DNA from: Clostridia bacterium
GTDB taxonomy: Bacteria > Bacillota > Clostridia > Christensenellales > Borkfalkiaceae
NCBI GenBank assembly: GCA_017504165.1
Contig: JAFVRR010000004.1
Location: 1 to 64,000, forward strand
Direction: 5' to 3'
DNA length: 64,000 bases
Of this stretch, positions 16,769 to 25,098 are shown in pieces. The position numbers and the translations under genes were made by a program. Under the pieces are notes generated by a model. The model searched no databases. It had not been told where the DNA came from and was given only the letters and a program-made list of their open reading frames with translations. The stretch's first letter is position 1. The number at the start of each line of letters is the position of its first letter.

Positions 16769-18244
16769 TCAACTTTCATTTATCAAAGGATATTCTTCAA
16801 AAATCACCGAAAAGTCAACGTCACCAATAATTTCAAAATAACGATTGTCATAATATGCTAAACCCATATATCCTTGAAATATAAAGTGTTTTTCATCTAA
16901 CAAGGTTAAAGTGCTTTCACCTATCTTTAGCACATATTTTGAAGAAGATTTCTCATAGTCAACGTCATCGACAAAAAGAATATTTTCTAACAAATTATCG
17001 TACGATTTTATATGTTGATTGCCAATAAAAAACTTTACATCTTCTACGCCTTTATCTAATGCATAAAAAGCATTTTCTATAAAATAAGTTGCCAACCTTT
17101 TTCCACTACAAATTCGATAATATTGTCCGTTCACAACAAAACATGTGCATCCACCATCTACTGAATAACCCTCTTGCAGAACAAGCGTATATGTTTGCTC
17201 AGAAGTTTTTATGTGATAAGTCATTTGATAATGTATGTCGTCAAATTTAACTTCTGATACAATACTTTGACTATTTAAAAGCAAATTATAAAATTCTTCC
17301 AATTTATTGCTTCCTTGTTCCCAAATTTGCACTTCATATAATACCCCATGTAATGAATTGCGAACGGCTTTAGACTCTGCCCGAACAGAAAGTATGTCTT
17401 CTTGCTTTAATCCCACAGTCCAAGGGAATATTTTAGAGAAACCGTCTTGATACCAAACAGCGTATTCACATCTTGTTTCGGTATTCTCTGAGTCCAAACG
17501 AACTCCATACTCATTGTAATTTATAAAACATTTACCTTCTCTTAATATGTTATCTCCACGTTGCACAGAACCATCTTCAGCAACCTCATAAGTATACAGC
17601 TCATATGCTTGAGACAAATTTTTCTCGGCTTTCTCCAAATTGTTAGGCACAAACCAATATTCTTCGTCTCGAAGCTCTATTTCTCCTCGATATAACGTGT
17701 ATGATGCACTGTGATAGAAGTCATATATTTCCGTTTTTCCGCTCTTTAACATTTCGGTAATACTTTCTCCCACGTGCGTATATGGAGAATCGTACCTTTC
17801 GCTCATATCTTCTTCTCTCCAGTCTTCTGCAAAAGAATATTCTTTCCCAAATACTTGTAGCGTTCCCACGTACCAAACTCCGTCAAACATATATTTGGCG
17901 CAAGTGCCATTACCTTTCGTGCCGTCTGAAAAGGTAAGTGCTACCGATGATTCTTTTCTGCCGCTTTTATAAGTATACGTACCCGTATATTCCTTATCAA
18001 ACTCCTTAAAAATGAAAGTACCGTCCTCGAAATATTGTACCGTTATATCATCAGAGTAAAGAATTTCTTGTTTGATAGTATTGTAGCCAACATTATGAAA
18101 TTCTTCATTTTCATCGGTGTAGCCGGTTAAATACCAAATATCTAAAGCATAGGGTTCGACACTACAACCTGTAAGACATAAACATAAACCTAAAAGCAAA
18201 ATCAGAGTCAACAAAACCGCCAATGTTTTTTTTATCTTCTTCAT
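16769..18244 (-). CDS. Lipoprotein of unknown function (491 aa)
   Basis: A Lys-rich N-terminus, a hydrophobic stretch and the lipobox LTGC (Cys27) mark a lipid-anchored exported protein. The mature part is acidic and rich in Tyr, Trp, Glu and Ser, with alternating hydrophobic patterns suggesting beta structure. No known domain is recognised. Segments such as GTYTYKSGRKESSVALTFSDG resemble the small beta-barrels of lipocalin-like stress lipoproteins, but this is weak. Codon use is plainer (fewer GCG/ACG codons) than in neighbouring metabolic genes. It stands alone between terminator-like hairpins. Confidence 0.75.
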   Translation of the reverse strand: MKKIKKTLAVLLTLILLLGLCLCLTGCSVEPYALDIWYLTGYTDENEEFHNVGYNTIKQEILYSDDITVQYFEDGTFIFKEFDKEYTGTYTYKSGRKESSVALTFSDGTKGNGTCAKYMFDGVWYVGTLQVFGKEYSFAEDWREEDMSERYDSPYTHVGESITEMLKSGKTEIYDFYHSASYTLYRGEIELRDEEYWFVPNNLEKAEKNLSQAYELYTYEVAEDGSVQRGDNILREGKCFINYNEYGVRLDSENTETRCEYAVWYQDGFSKIFPWTVGLKQEDILSVRAESKAVRNSLHGVLYEVQIWEQGSNKLEEFYNLLLNSQSIVSEVKFDDIHYQMTYHIKTSEQTYTLVLQEGYSVDGGCTCFVVNGQYYRICSGKRLATYFIENAFYALDKGVEDVKFFIGNQHIKSYDNLLENILFVDDVDYEKSSSKYVLKIGESTLTLLDEKHFIFQGYMGLAYYDNRYFEIIGDVDFSVIFEEYPLINES

Positions 18245-18277
18245 ATCTTTCCCCTTAAATTTCTTAAAAAGACAAAA

Positions 18278-18314
18278 GCACGCTGAATAACGAATAAACC
18301 GTTACTCAACGCGC
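18278..18314 (-). terminator. Terminator-like hairpin in the 5' leader of the lipoprotein gene
   Basis: Read on the minus strand, a 15-bp stem (GCGCGTTGAGTAACG with CGTTATTCAGCGTGC, three G-U pairs) is followed by TTTTGTCTTTTT. It ends about 30 bases before the ATG at 18244, so it could attenuate the gene. The remainder of 18315-18780 is AT-rich and without genes; it also holds a second hairpin at 18599-18625. Confidence 0.55.
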
Positions 18315-18598
18315 CTTATTTCTCCTATAAGAAGTCGTTTAACAACGGCTATAACGCTAAACTTATATTAAAACTACTTAATTCTATTCTTATTATAGAA
18401 TTAAATTTATCTTTTTGCAATTTTTCTTATATGCTTATTATTATCTTTTTACCTTTTTAATTTAACATTATATTTTATCTATATACTTATTATATAACGA
18501 TTCTTCTAAAAAAGTCAATATGTAATACCACGTATAGTAAAAGAATATTATTAAAAGCTTTTTCCTTTGATCTTAATCTTACAATTACATAATAGAAA

Positions 18599-18625
18599 AA
18601 TCAGACTCCGTAATGGAATCTGATT
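18599..18625 (-). terminator. Orphan minus-strand hairpin
   Basis: AATCAGA-x-TCC / GGA-x-TCTGATT around a GTAAT loop, with five T following on the minus strand. No minus-strand gene lies directly upstream, so it may be a relic or end an unseen small RNA. Confidence 0.4.
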
Positions 18626-18812
18626 GTTTCTCCGCTTGAAAGTGCAATTTCCTATAAATTTTTAATGTTTCAAAAAATCCCTAAGAGAAGAGCGACTAAG
18701 TGCCGTTTTTTATTGTAAAAATTTTCAAAAATTTACCAAAAAACTCTTTTAATTATTTAAAATAGTGATATAATTAATATATACTAATCAATATTAAGTA
18801 AGAAGGTCAACA

Positions 18813-19610
18813 ATGGCAAAAAAGATTTGTTTCGTTTTAGGCGCAGGTGGCGCAAGGGGCATTGCGCACATAGGTTTTTTACAAGCAATGGAAGACAATA
18901 AAATTAAACCTTCCGCAATCGTGGGTTGTTCTATGGGTGCGGTTGTCGGCGCGTGCTATTCTTTAGGGATAAAGCCTTCTACAATGAAAGAAGTTGCCGA
19001 ATCTTTAAAGTTTAAAGACATAGTAGACATAAATTTTCAAATTTTTTCTAAAAAGAGTATTTTACACTCGGTAAAAATGCGAAATAAAATCACGTCGTTA
19101 TTAGAAAACAACACTTTTGAAGACACTAAAATTCCTTTCAAATGCGTTGCGGTTGACCTTGTTAAAGGGGAGGCGGTAGGGCTAGAATCTGGTCTACTTG
19201 TCGACGCGGTTTGCGCAAGTTCGGCAATCCCTACTATTTTCCGCCCGGTTGAAATTGACGGTATGGACCTTGTTGACGGAGGTATTTTAGAGCGCGTGCC
19301 CGTTAGATTTGCTAAAGATTTTGATTGTGACGTCATTATTGCGGTAGACGTTTTAGGTAAACTTCAACCATACGTTGAAACAAAAAGCGTATTACAGCAT
19401 TTACTTAGAACTATAGACGTCAACGATAGTTACAATACCTTAAAATACTTAAAAAAACATAAACCAGACGTACTTATTTATCCCGAACTAGGGGATATGA
19501 GCCAATACAAAGTAGAAAGATTAAGTTTTGCTTACGAAGAAGGTTACAAAGCGGGAATAAAAGCCCTTCCTAAAATAAAAAAGGCAATAGAGAAAGCAAC
19601 TACAAAATAA
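18813..19610 (+). CDS. Patatin-like phospholipase/acylhydrolase (RssA/YchK-like)
   Basis: This 265-residue cytoplasmic patatin-family protein has the oxyanion loop GAGGARGIAHIGF (10-22), nucleophile elbow GCSMG (Ser about 40) and dyad Asp in DGGILERVP (about 154). This Ser-Asp dyad hydrolyses acyl esters of lipids. Length fits the RssA-type single-domain branch. A TATAAT-like -10 lies at 18769-18774 with a poor -35. A convergent small gene follows with a shared terminator. Confidence 0.85.
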   Translation: MAKKICFVLGAGGARGIAHIGFLQAMEDNKIKPSAIVGCSMGAVVGACYSLGIKPSTMKEVAESLKFKDIVDINFQIFSKKSILHSVKMRNKITSLLENNTFEDTKIPFKCVAVDLVKGEAVGLESGLLVDAVCASSAIPTIFRPVEIDGMDLVDGGILERVPVRFAKDFDCDVIIAVDVLGKLQPYVETKSVLQHLLRTIDVNDSYNTLKYLKKHKPDVLIYPELGDMSQYKVERLSFAYEEGYKAGIKALPKIKKAIEKATTK

Positions 19611-19614
19611 AATA

Positions 19615-19650
19615 AACCGCCTAAGTTATTTTTTAGGCGGTTCGTTTTTT
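19615..19650. terminator. Terminator shared by convergent genes
   Basis: AACCGCCTAA / TTAGGCGGTT stem followed by CG and six T on the plus strand. Its right half encodes the last residues of the minus-strand small gene. Confidence 0.85.
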
Positions 19651-19886
19651 AAGTTTAAATCTATCATTTTAGACATTTCTTCGTGCCGTTTATAAAGGGA
19701 AAGTATTGCCTCTTTAGAGTATTTTTCTCTTTTAACTTCTTGGTTATTTGTTTTAGTTTTGATATTATTAAAAGGGGTTAAATCCTTTTTATTTAATATT
19801 GTATTTACAGTATTTGCAAGTAAATTTACCGCGGTTTTATCTTGAGATAGTTTTGTAAATATGTCAATTAATCCGAATTTATTCAA
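19626..19886 (-). CDS. Small hypothetical protein (86 aa)
   Basis: This small basic protein starts at TTG 19886 with an AAAGGAAAG ribosome site at suitable spacing. It has a hydrophobic/amphipathic first half (IDIFTKL, AVNLLANTVNTILNKK) and a charged second half ending in PPKK. There is no signal peptide and no recognised family. Its proper ribosome site and the terminator at its end argue that it is real, but the evidence is modest. Confidence 0.45.
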   Translation of the reverse strand: MNKFGLIDIFTKLSQDKTAVNLLANTVNTILNKKDLTPFNNIKTKTNNQEVKREKYSKEAILSLYKRHEEMSKMIDLNLKNEPPKK

Positions 19887-19935
19887 AATATCTTTCCTTT
19901 TATTAAAAATATAATAGAAAATTTGTTAAAATTTA

Positions 19936-19964
19936 TTGATTATTATGCTAAATTAGTGTATAAT
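19936..19964 (+). promoter_or_regulatory. Promoter for the 20065 lipoprotein
   Basis: TTGATT, a 17-base spacer and TATAAT, giving a leader of roughly 95 bases. Confidence 0.65.
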
Positions 19965-20064
19965 AATTAAGCGTATGATTATATCTAGTAGTATAATCTA
20001 TTTGTTTTATAATTATGCCTAAGTTAAATTTTATATTCCATTTTACTTTATAGGAGTTTATATA

Positions 20065-21534
20065 ATGAAGAAATTACTCATAGCAATTATTACTATAATA
20101 ATGGCAACTTTCGCATTCGCAGGTTGTGGCGAAAGCGTAACGCCACTTCAAAACGTTGGCGGTGCAGTAGCGTCGGGCAACGGCTCTTTCGCAGTAGAAA
20201 AAGGCGAATACGTTTATTTTATCAACGGTCAAGAAGCAGTAACCGTTGAAAATGAATTCGGCAAAGTTGAAAAGGCATCACTCGTTCGCGTTAAAACTAG
20301 CGAACTTGCAAACCCAAAAACTGCTAAAATTGAAACGGTTATTCCTAAACTTTTGATTAGCGCGTCTTATAAAACGGGTGTTTTCGTTTACGGTGATTAC
20401 GTTTATTACGCAACTCCATCAAATATTAAGGACAAACAAAGCAATATTTTAAACAACCAAACTCAATTCTTTAGATTTGACCTTAAAACTGGTAAAGCAG
20501 GCAAGCATATTGCAGTTGCTCAAGACAACACTACTGAATATAGATTCGTAGAAAATAACGGCGTCGTTTACCTTGTGTTTATAAAAACTGAAACTCACGA
20601 CGAACATTCGCACAAAGCGCTTTGTGTATACAATGCGGATAGCGGTAAAGAAGTAGAAGTTGAAATTGAATTTGAAGAACTTTTAATGGCTGAAGATAAT
20701 TCTAATACAATCTACTTTACTAAATACGGCTACAACGAAGTTAACGAAGAAAACGAAAAGTATCAAGAAATTTACAAATACACAATCGGCGCAAGCAAAG
20801 AAGAATTAGTTTTAAGCGGTTCGCCAGAATCATTAAACGTATTACAAGGCGCAACCTTTACGTTAATTAAAAACAACGGCAAGTACTTAATTTACAAACA
20901 ATCTTTAGTAGATTCTACTAACGCTAGCGTTAAATACTACGCAATCGAAACTGCAAGCGCAAACGCTCCTACTTTATTAGGTGGTAGCAACGCTTATATC
21001 GACGCTGCTTTAAACGCTAACGCATATATTAAATCTTTAAACGAAATTTATTATATGGATACTACTACTGAACTTGGCGGTTTTGCTAAATTTGATTATA
21101 CCGTTACTGATATGACTAACGGTAGAACTCCTGTTTGCAAAGACGTTTCCGGTTATAACCTTCAATTCGTTCAAGACGGTTACGCTTACTTTAGCAACTC
21201 TGAAGGCTTATACTTTAGATGCGATTTAGAAGGCAATAACTTCTCTCAAATCAACGGCGTTGCAATGAAGACTGCGACTGATTGGTACAAACCAAGAGTA
21301 ATCGGCAACTACTTTATCGGCAGTTATTCAAACGAATTATACGATTCTTACGTTTACGTTGTTGATATGACTAACATTGCAGACAAAGAGGCGTACGATA
21401 AATATCTTGAAGACGTTAAAGTTGACGATGAAGAACACGTATTAAAACTCATTGATACTAGAATCGGCATCGTAACTGAAGCGGATAAAGAAGAGTTTGA
21501 AACTAAACTTGAAGAAAAATATAATAAGGATTAA
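20065..21534 (+). CDS. Lipoprotein, beta-propeller-like (489 aa)
   Basis: A signal peptide with lipobox FAGC (Cys21) precedes repeated short units of the kind KGEYVYFING, YGDYVYYATP, NNGVVYLVF and QDGYAYFSNSEGLYFRCDLEG. This is the pattern of DUF5050/PQQ-like propeller blades. The protein should sit outside the membrane, lipid-anchored. C-terminal 60 residues are charged and helical. Function unknown; binding or scaffolding is more likely than catalysis. It has its own promoter and terminator. Confidence 0.75.
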   Translation: MKKLLIAIITIIMATFAFAGCGESVTPLQNVGGAVASGNGSFAVEKGEYVYFINGQEAVTVENEFGKVEKASLVRVKTSELANPKTAKIETVIPKLLISASYKTGVFVYGDYVYYATPSNIKDKQSNILNNQTQFFRFDLKTGKAGKHIAVAQDNTTEYRFVENNGVVYLVFIKTETHDEHSHKALCVYNADSGKEVEVEIEFEELLMAEDNSNTIYFTKYGYNEVNEENEKYQEIYKYTIGASKEELVLSGSPESLNVLQGATFTLIKNNGKYLIYKQSLVDSTNASVKYYAIETASANAPTLLGGSNAYIDAALNANAYIKSLNEIYYMDTTTELGGFAKFDYTVTDMTNGRTPVCKDVSGYNLQFVQDGYAYFSNSEGLYFRCDLEGNNFSQINGVAMKTATDWYKPRVIGNYFIGSYSNELYDSYVYVVDMTNIADKEAYDKYLEDVKVDDEEHVLKLIDTRIGIVTEADKEEFETKLEEKYNKD

Positions 21535-21539
21535 AAAAT

Positions 21540-21566
21540 ATCCGCCACGTACCGTGGCGGATTTTT
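21540..21566 (+). terminator. Intrinsic terminator abutting the next gene
   Basis: ATCCGCCACG / CGTGGCGGAT stem plus five T. It ends only 7 bases before the next ATG, so the exonuclease depends on read-through or on a promoter I cannot see. Confidence 0.85.
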
Positions 21567-21572
21567 GAAGTT

Positions 21573-22649
21573 ATGAAAAGAATTTTATCATTTGATATAG
21601 AGAGCACTACGGGCAATCATCGTGATGGTAGCATGTGTACTTTCGGCTATTGTTTAATAGACGGAAACCTTGATATTTGCCATCAAGAAGATATAGTAAT
21701 GAAACCCAAAACCAAGCGCTATGAAACGAGAATTAAATTACATTACGAAAAGGCGTTTATCAAACAGCAAGAGCAGTTTCCCGCCTTTTACGAAAAGGTC
21801 AAAGCCCTTTTTAACGGCAACGACTATATTATAGGCTTTTCCATTTTAAACGACGTAGAATTTTTAAACAACGCTTGTGAGGTTTACGGGCTTGAAAAGA
21901 TAGAGTACGACTTTTTAGACGTTCAACTTTTATATAAAACGGTGTATAAAAAGCAAACTTTATCAGGTCTTTCAGTTATTGCCGAAGAATTAGGCATTGA
22001 CTATAAAGCGCACCGTTCCGACGAAGATGCAAGAGTAACTTTTTTGGTTTTAAAACATATTGTAGACGACCTTAAAACGACGTTAAAAGAAGTTTTAAGA
22101 AAATACCACATTACACTTGGATCTAACAAAAACGGGGAAATAACGCCTTGTACAAACGGCGAACTTTCTAAAAGGGAAATTAACTATTTAATACTAAAAT
22201 TCGTAGAAAAGAACTATAAACACTCTAGAAGATATAAAGGCGGTTTATCCTTTAAAACCTTTGCCTTTACTGAAGAGTTAAGGTATGGCGACGTAGATAA
22301 GTTTAGGCGTATTTTAAAAAGGATTTACGAACTTAACGGCAGAGTTTCCGCAATAGAATCTTCTAACGTTTTCGTCAACACTTATAGCGACGGCGAACTT
22401 CCCGAAAAGTACGTTAATTCTATTAATATTAGAAACAAAGATAAAGAGCGTATTAAGGTTATTTCTTATGAAGAGTTTATGGAAATGATAAAAGAACTTC
22501 CCGAAATAGACTTTTCTTCCGACGGCGAACTTCTCCGCGCTCATCGCAACGAAGTTAAGAAAAATAGAGAAAAAAAGCGTTTAGAACAAAGAAAGCAAAA
22601 AATATTAGAAATGCAAAACAAACGCAAAAACGAAAAAGAAGAAAAATAA
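21573..22649 (+). CDS. DEDDh-type 3'-5' exonuclease (DnaQ-like)
   Basis: The first ~175 of 358 residues form an RNase T/DnaQ exonuclease domain: Exo I SFDIEST (D and E metal ligands), Exo II GFSILNDVEF and Exo III HRSDEDA with catalytic His. The remaining half has no domain I can name. It ends in a strongly basic, coiled-coil-like tail of about 45 residues rich in Lys, Glu and Arg, probably nucleic-acid binding. A stand-alone proofreading or RNA-processing nuclease is likely. Confidence 0.8.
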   Translation: MKRILSFDIESTTGNHRDGSMCTFGYCLIDGNLDICHQEDIVMKPKTKRYETRIKLHYEKAFIKQQEQFPAFYEKVKALFNGNDYIIGFSILNDVEFLNNACEVYGLEKIEYDFLDVQLLYKTVYKKQTLSGLSVIAEELGIDYKAHRSDEDARVTFLVLKHIVDDLKTTLKEVLRKYHITLGSNKNGEITPCTNGELSKREINYLILKFVEKNYKHSRRYKGGLSFKTFAFTEELRYGDVDKFRRILKRIYELNGRVSAIESSNVFVNTYSDGELPEKYVNSINIRNKDKERIKVISYEEFMEMIKELPEIDFSSDGELLRAHRNEVKKNREKKRLEQRKQKILEMQNKRKNEKEEK

Positions 22650-22689
22650 AAACGCATTGATTAAAAAAATCAATGCGTTTTGTTTTTTT
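22649..22689. terminator. Terminator between convergent genes
   Basis: Perfect 14-bp AAAACGCATTGATT stem with a 5-base A loop and T-runs on both strands. Confidence 0.9.
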
Positions 22690-22695
22690 GATTAA

Positions 22696-23055
22696 TTACG
22701 CTTCTTTTTCAGGCGCGTATGCTTTAAATTCTGCGCTAACTACTTTATTGTTAGCAACTAGAACGTAAACGGCGTCAAGTTGTTCGCCTGCGTTGTATTT
22801 TTCTTCAACTTCATCAGAATTTTTACAACCTTTAACGTAAACAACTAAACCACTTCTACCAAGAATAACAACGTCAGTAGTTGCGTTTATAGTTGGGTTT
22901 TTATAATCTTCTAAAAGTTGAGCGTAGGTATAACCTTCGCTAGATTTTGCTTTTTCGTTAATTTTGTCTGCCATGCCTTGATTAACGCAACCCGTTAAGA
23001 AAAGGGCAACTACGAGCGCTAATGACATTGCGATAGTAAGTAATTTTTTCTTCAT
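22696..23055 (-). CDS. Small lipoprotein (119 aa)
   Basis: Signal peptide with lipobox LTGC (Cys23), then about 96 residues with alternating charged and hydrophobic stretches (TTDVVILGRSGLVVYVKGC, ending in Pro-Glu-Lys-Glu-Ala). No family recognised. Expressed alone from a good promoter with a strong terminator. Confidence 0.7.
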   Translation of the reverse strand: MKKKLLTIAMSLALVVALFLTGCVNQGMADKINEKAKSSEGYTYAQLLEDYKNPTINATTDVVILGRSGLVVYVKGCKNSDEVEEKYNAGEQLDAVYVLVANNKVVSAEFKAYAPEKEA

Positions 23056-23098
23056 AGTCTTTCTCCTTTTTTGTAAACTTAATTATTAAGTTAATACT

Positions 23099-23127
23099 AT
23101 TATAGTTTTAAAAAACGTTTTTGTCAA
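23099..23127 (-). promoter_or_regulatory. Promoter of the small lipoprotein gene
   Basis: TTGACA and TATAAT with a 17-base spacer on the minus strand, 44 bases upstream of the ATG. Confidence 0.85.
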
Positions 23128-23136
23128 TATTAAATT

Positions 23137-23709
23137 TTAAAAAGAATATAAAATCATGCCGAGAATTGCCGATATTATAATTAAAATTATGGCAGACGGT
23201 TTCTTTTTAAAAATCTTTTTATAAAGAAAATTAGCAAGTATTATAACGGCTAAAATTATAACTGCTTTATAATCAAAACTAAAGGCGCTACCTATATTTT
23301 TAATAGAAAATAAACTATTAAGTAGCATCGTTAAGCCGGTTGAAAGTATAAGGGCGGTAATAGTTGGGTGAATTCCTTTAATAAACGCCTTAACGCCCGA
23401 AACTTCAAGTAATTTTTTAAGTACCGATGCAATAAGTAAAATTATAATAAAAGACGGAAGTATTACGCCGAGCGTAGCGCACGTAGCGCCTAAAATTCCA
23501 GCGCTTGTAGAGCCGATAAAGGTCGCCATATTAATAGCGATAGGGCCTGGGGTTGATTCGGCAACGGCTATAAAGTTAACGAACGCCTCTTCAGTTATCC
23601 AACCTAAAGAGATAGCCTCGTCTCTAACTAGCGGTATCATTGCATACCCACCGCCAAAAGTGAATAATCCTATTTTAAAAAAGGTGAAAAAAAGTTGCAA
23701 GTAAATCAT
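23137..23709 (-). CDS. Chromate transporter-family protein, half 1 (ChrA domain)
   Basis: This 190-residue membrane protein is a single CHR domain: FKIGLFTFGGGYAMIPL at the N-terminus and AESTPGPIAINMATFIG about residue 50. Short CHR proteins work as pairs of oppositely oriented halves, and the adjacent gene encodes the partner with a one-base overlap (TAATG). Annotated as chromate efflux, but the native substrate in anaerobes is uncertain. Last gene of the trkA operon. Confidence 0.85.
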   Translation of the reverse strand: MIYLQLFFTFFKIGLFTFGGGYAMIPLVRDEAISLGWITEEAFVNFIAVAESTPGPIAINMATFIGSTSAGILGATCATLGVILPSFIIILLIASVLKKLLEVSGVKAFIKGIHPTITALILSTGLTMLLNSLFSIKNIGSAFSFDYKAVIILAVIILANFLYKKIFKKKPSAIILIIISAILGMILYSF

Positions 23710-24296
23710 TATTGTTTTTCTCCTTTTTTCTTTTTAGCAAAATAAGATATAGAGTAGGCAATTAATCCGATAATTCCGCTTGCTAATATATAATATATAG
23801 AAGAGAAGTTTTTAGCAAGTAACGTAAGCGTTACGTGAAGTGTAAGAGCGACTATAAAAACTATAATCGTAATAGGTTTTTTATTTAGTTTTTTAAACAT
23901 TTTAAGGCCTGCCGAAAGTATTAAATAGCACACGGCAACTTGAATGCCTTTAAATGCGTAACCAACAAGTTTAATTGATAAAAATTGGTTAAAAAAGAGA
24001 GATATTATAAAAATTATTATAAAAGACGGTAGCGCCACCGCAAGCGTTGCCACTACCGAGCCAAGTACCCCTGCAATTTTATAACCTATATAGGTTGCAG
24101 AGTTTATAGCAATAGGGCCTGGGGTCGATTCGGCAATAACTAAAAGGTTTAAAAACTCTTCATGCTCAATCATACCTTTTCTTTCAACGAGTTCGTTTTC
24201 CATTATGCCTACCATAGCATACCCACCGCCGAAAGTGAAAAGCCCTATTTTAAACATAGTCCAAAATAAGTTTAAAAGTTTTTTAAATTTGTTCAT
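23709..24296 (-). CDS. Chromate transporter-family protein, half 2 (ChrA domain)
   Basis: This 195-residue partner has the same motifs (FKIGLFTFGGGYAMVG, AESTPGPIAINSATYIG) as the next gene and a basic C-terminal tail (FAKKKKGEKQ). The two are probable heterodimer halves. The gene lies 2 bases after lgt. Confidence 0.85.
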   Translation of the reverse strand: MNKFKKLLNLFWTMFKIGLFTFGGGYAMVGIMENELVERKGMIEHEEFLNLLVIAESTPGPIAINSATYIGYKIAGVLGSVVATLAVALPSFIIIFIISLFFNQFLSIKLVGYAFKGIQVAVCYLILSAGLKMFKKLNKKPITIIVFIVALTLHVTLTLLAKNFSSIYYILASGIIGLIAYSISYFAKKKKGEKQ

Positions 24297-24298
24297 AT

Positions 24299-25081
24299 TT
24301 ATTCTTTTTCGGTTTTTCTTTTTTTGTAGATATATTCAAGTAAAAATATAAGTCCAATACCCGCAACAACCATAACTATCGACCAAAATTGAGAAGGTGA
24401 TAAACTGCCTATAAATTGTCCACGGCTATCACTTCTAAAGAATTCGTTTACAAATCTAAATATGCCGTAACAAATAAGGTATAAACTTAAATTGTGTTTG
24501 AAATCTTTTTTGAGAAGTAAATAACTACATACGCCAAACATTATAAATAAGAAAAGCGCTTCGTAGAGTTGAATAGGAACGTAATATCCCGCAACAGCGT
24601 TGCCCGGTCTCATATAAATACCGCCAAATACCGGTTCTGTGCCAAGGTATTCGCCGTGGCAACAACCTGCGAAAAGACATCCAAGCCTACCGAAAGCGTG
24701 CGCTATTAAAATACAGCAAGTGGCAATGCCTAAAATGTCCGTAAGTTTGCCGTGTGCGTGTTTTCTAAATAAAAAGTGGATAAGTAAAAAACTAACTACG
24801 CCACCTATAAGACCACCTATAAAAGTGATTCCGCTACCAAATCTAAAGCCAGCCTCAGGGTTGTCTAAATAGTTGTAAAAGGCTTGAAAAAGCGCTGCGG
24901 AAAAGAAACCGAAAGCAATGGAAAATACGCCGTTATAAAATACGAAATCGGTAAATCTAGGGTCGTTTCCCTTGCGTTTAGAGTAGTAAAACAACACTCC
25001 GAAACAAGCGAGAAGCCCAACGGCAATCATAATTCCGTAAAGGTTGACGTTAAGGCCGGGAATTAATTTATCTGGATACAT
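24299..25081 (-). CDS. lgt: Prolipoprotein diacylglyceryl transferase (divergent Lgt)
   Basis: This 260-residue, ~7-helix membrane enzyme transfers diacylglycerol from phosphatidylglycerol to the lipobox Cys of prolipoproteins, which fits the several lipoproteins in this window. Seen: YGIMIAVG at the N-terminus, HAFGRLGCLFAGCCHGE (about 128-144), PIQLYEA (about 168) and YGIFRFVNEFFR (about 205) with the essential Arg. The usual RxGNFxNxE signature is replaced by RLGCLFAGCCHGE, as in Lgt-like paralogues. A second canonical lgt may therefore exist elsewhere. Confidence 0.75.
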   Translation of the reverse strand: MYPDKLIPGLNVNLYGIMIAVGLLACFGVLFYYSKRKGNDPRFTDFVFYNGVFSIAFGFFSAALFQAFYNYLDNPEAGFRFGSGITFIGGLIGGVVSFLLIHFLFRKHAHGKLTDILGIATCCILIAHAFGRLGCLFAGCCHGEYLGTEPVFGGIYMRPGNAVAGYYVPIQLYEALFLFIMFGVCSYLLLKKDFKHNLSLYLICYGIFRFVNEFFRSDSRGQFIGSLSPSQFWSIVMVVAGIGLIFLLEYIYKKRKTEKE

Positions 25082-25098
25082 AATTTCTCCTTATAATA

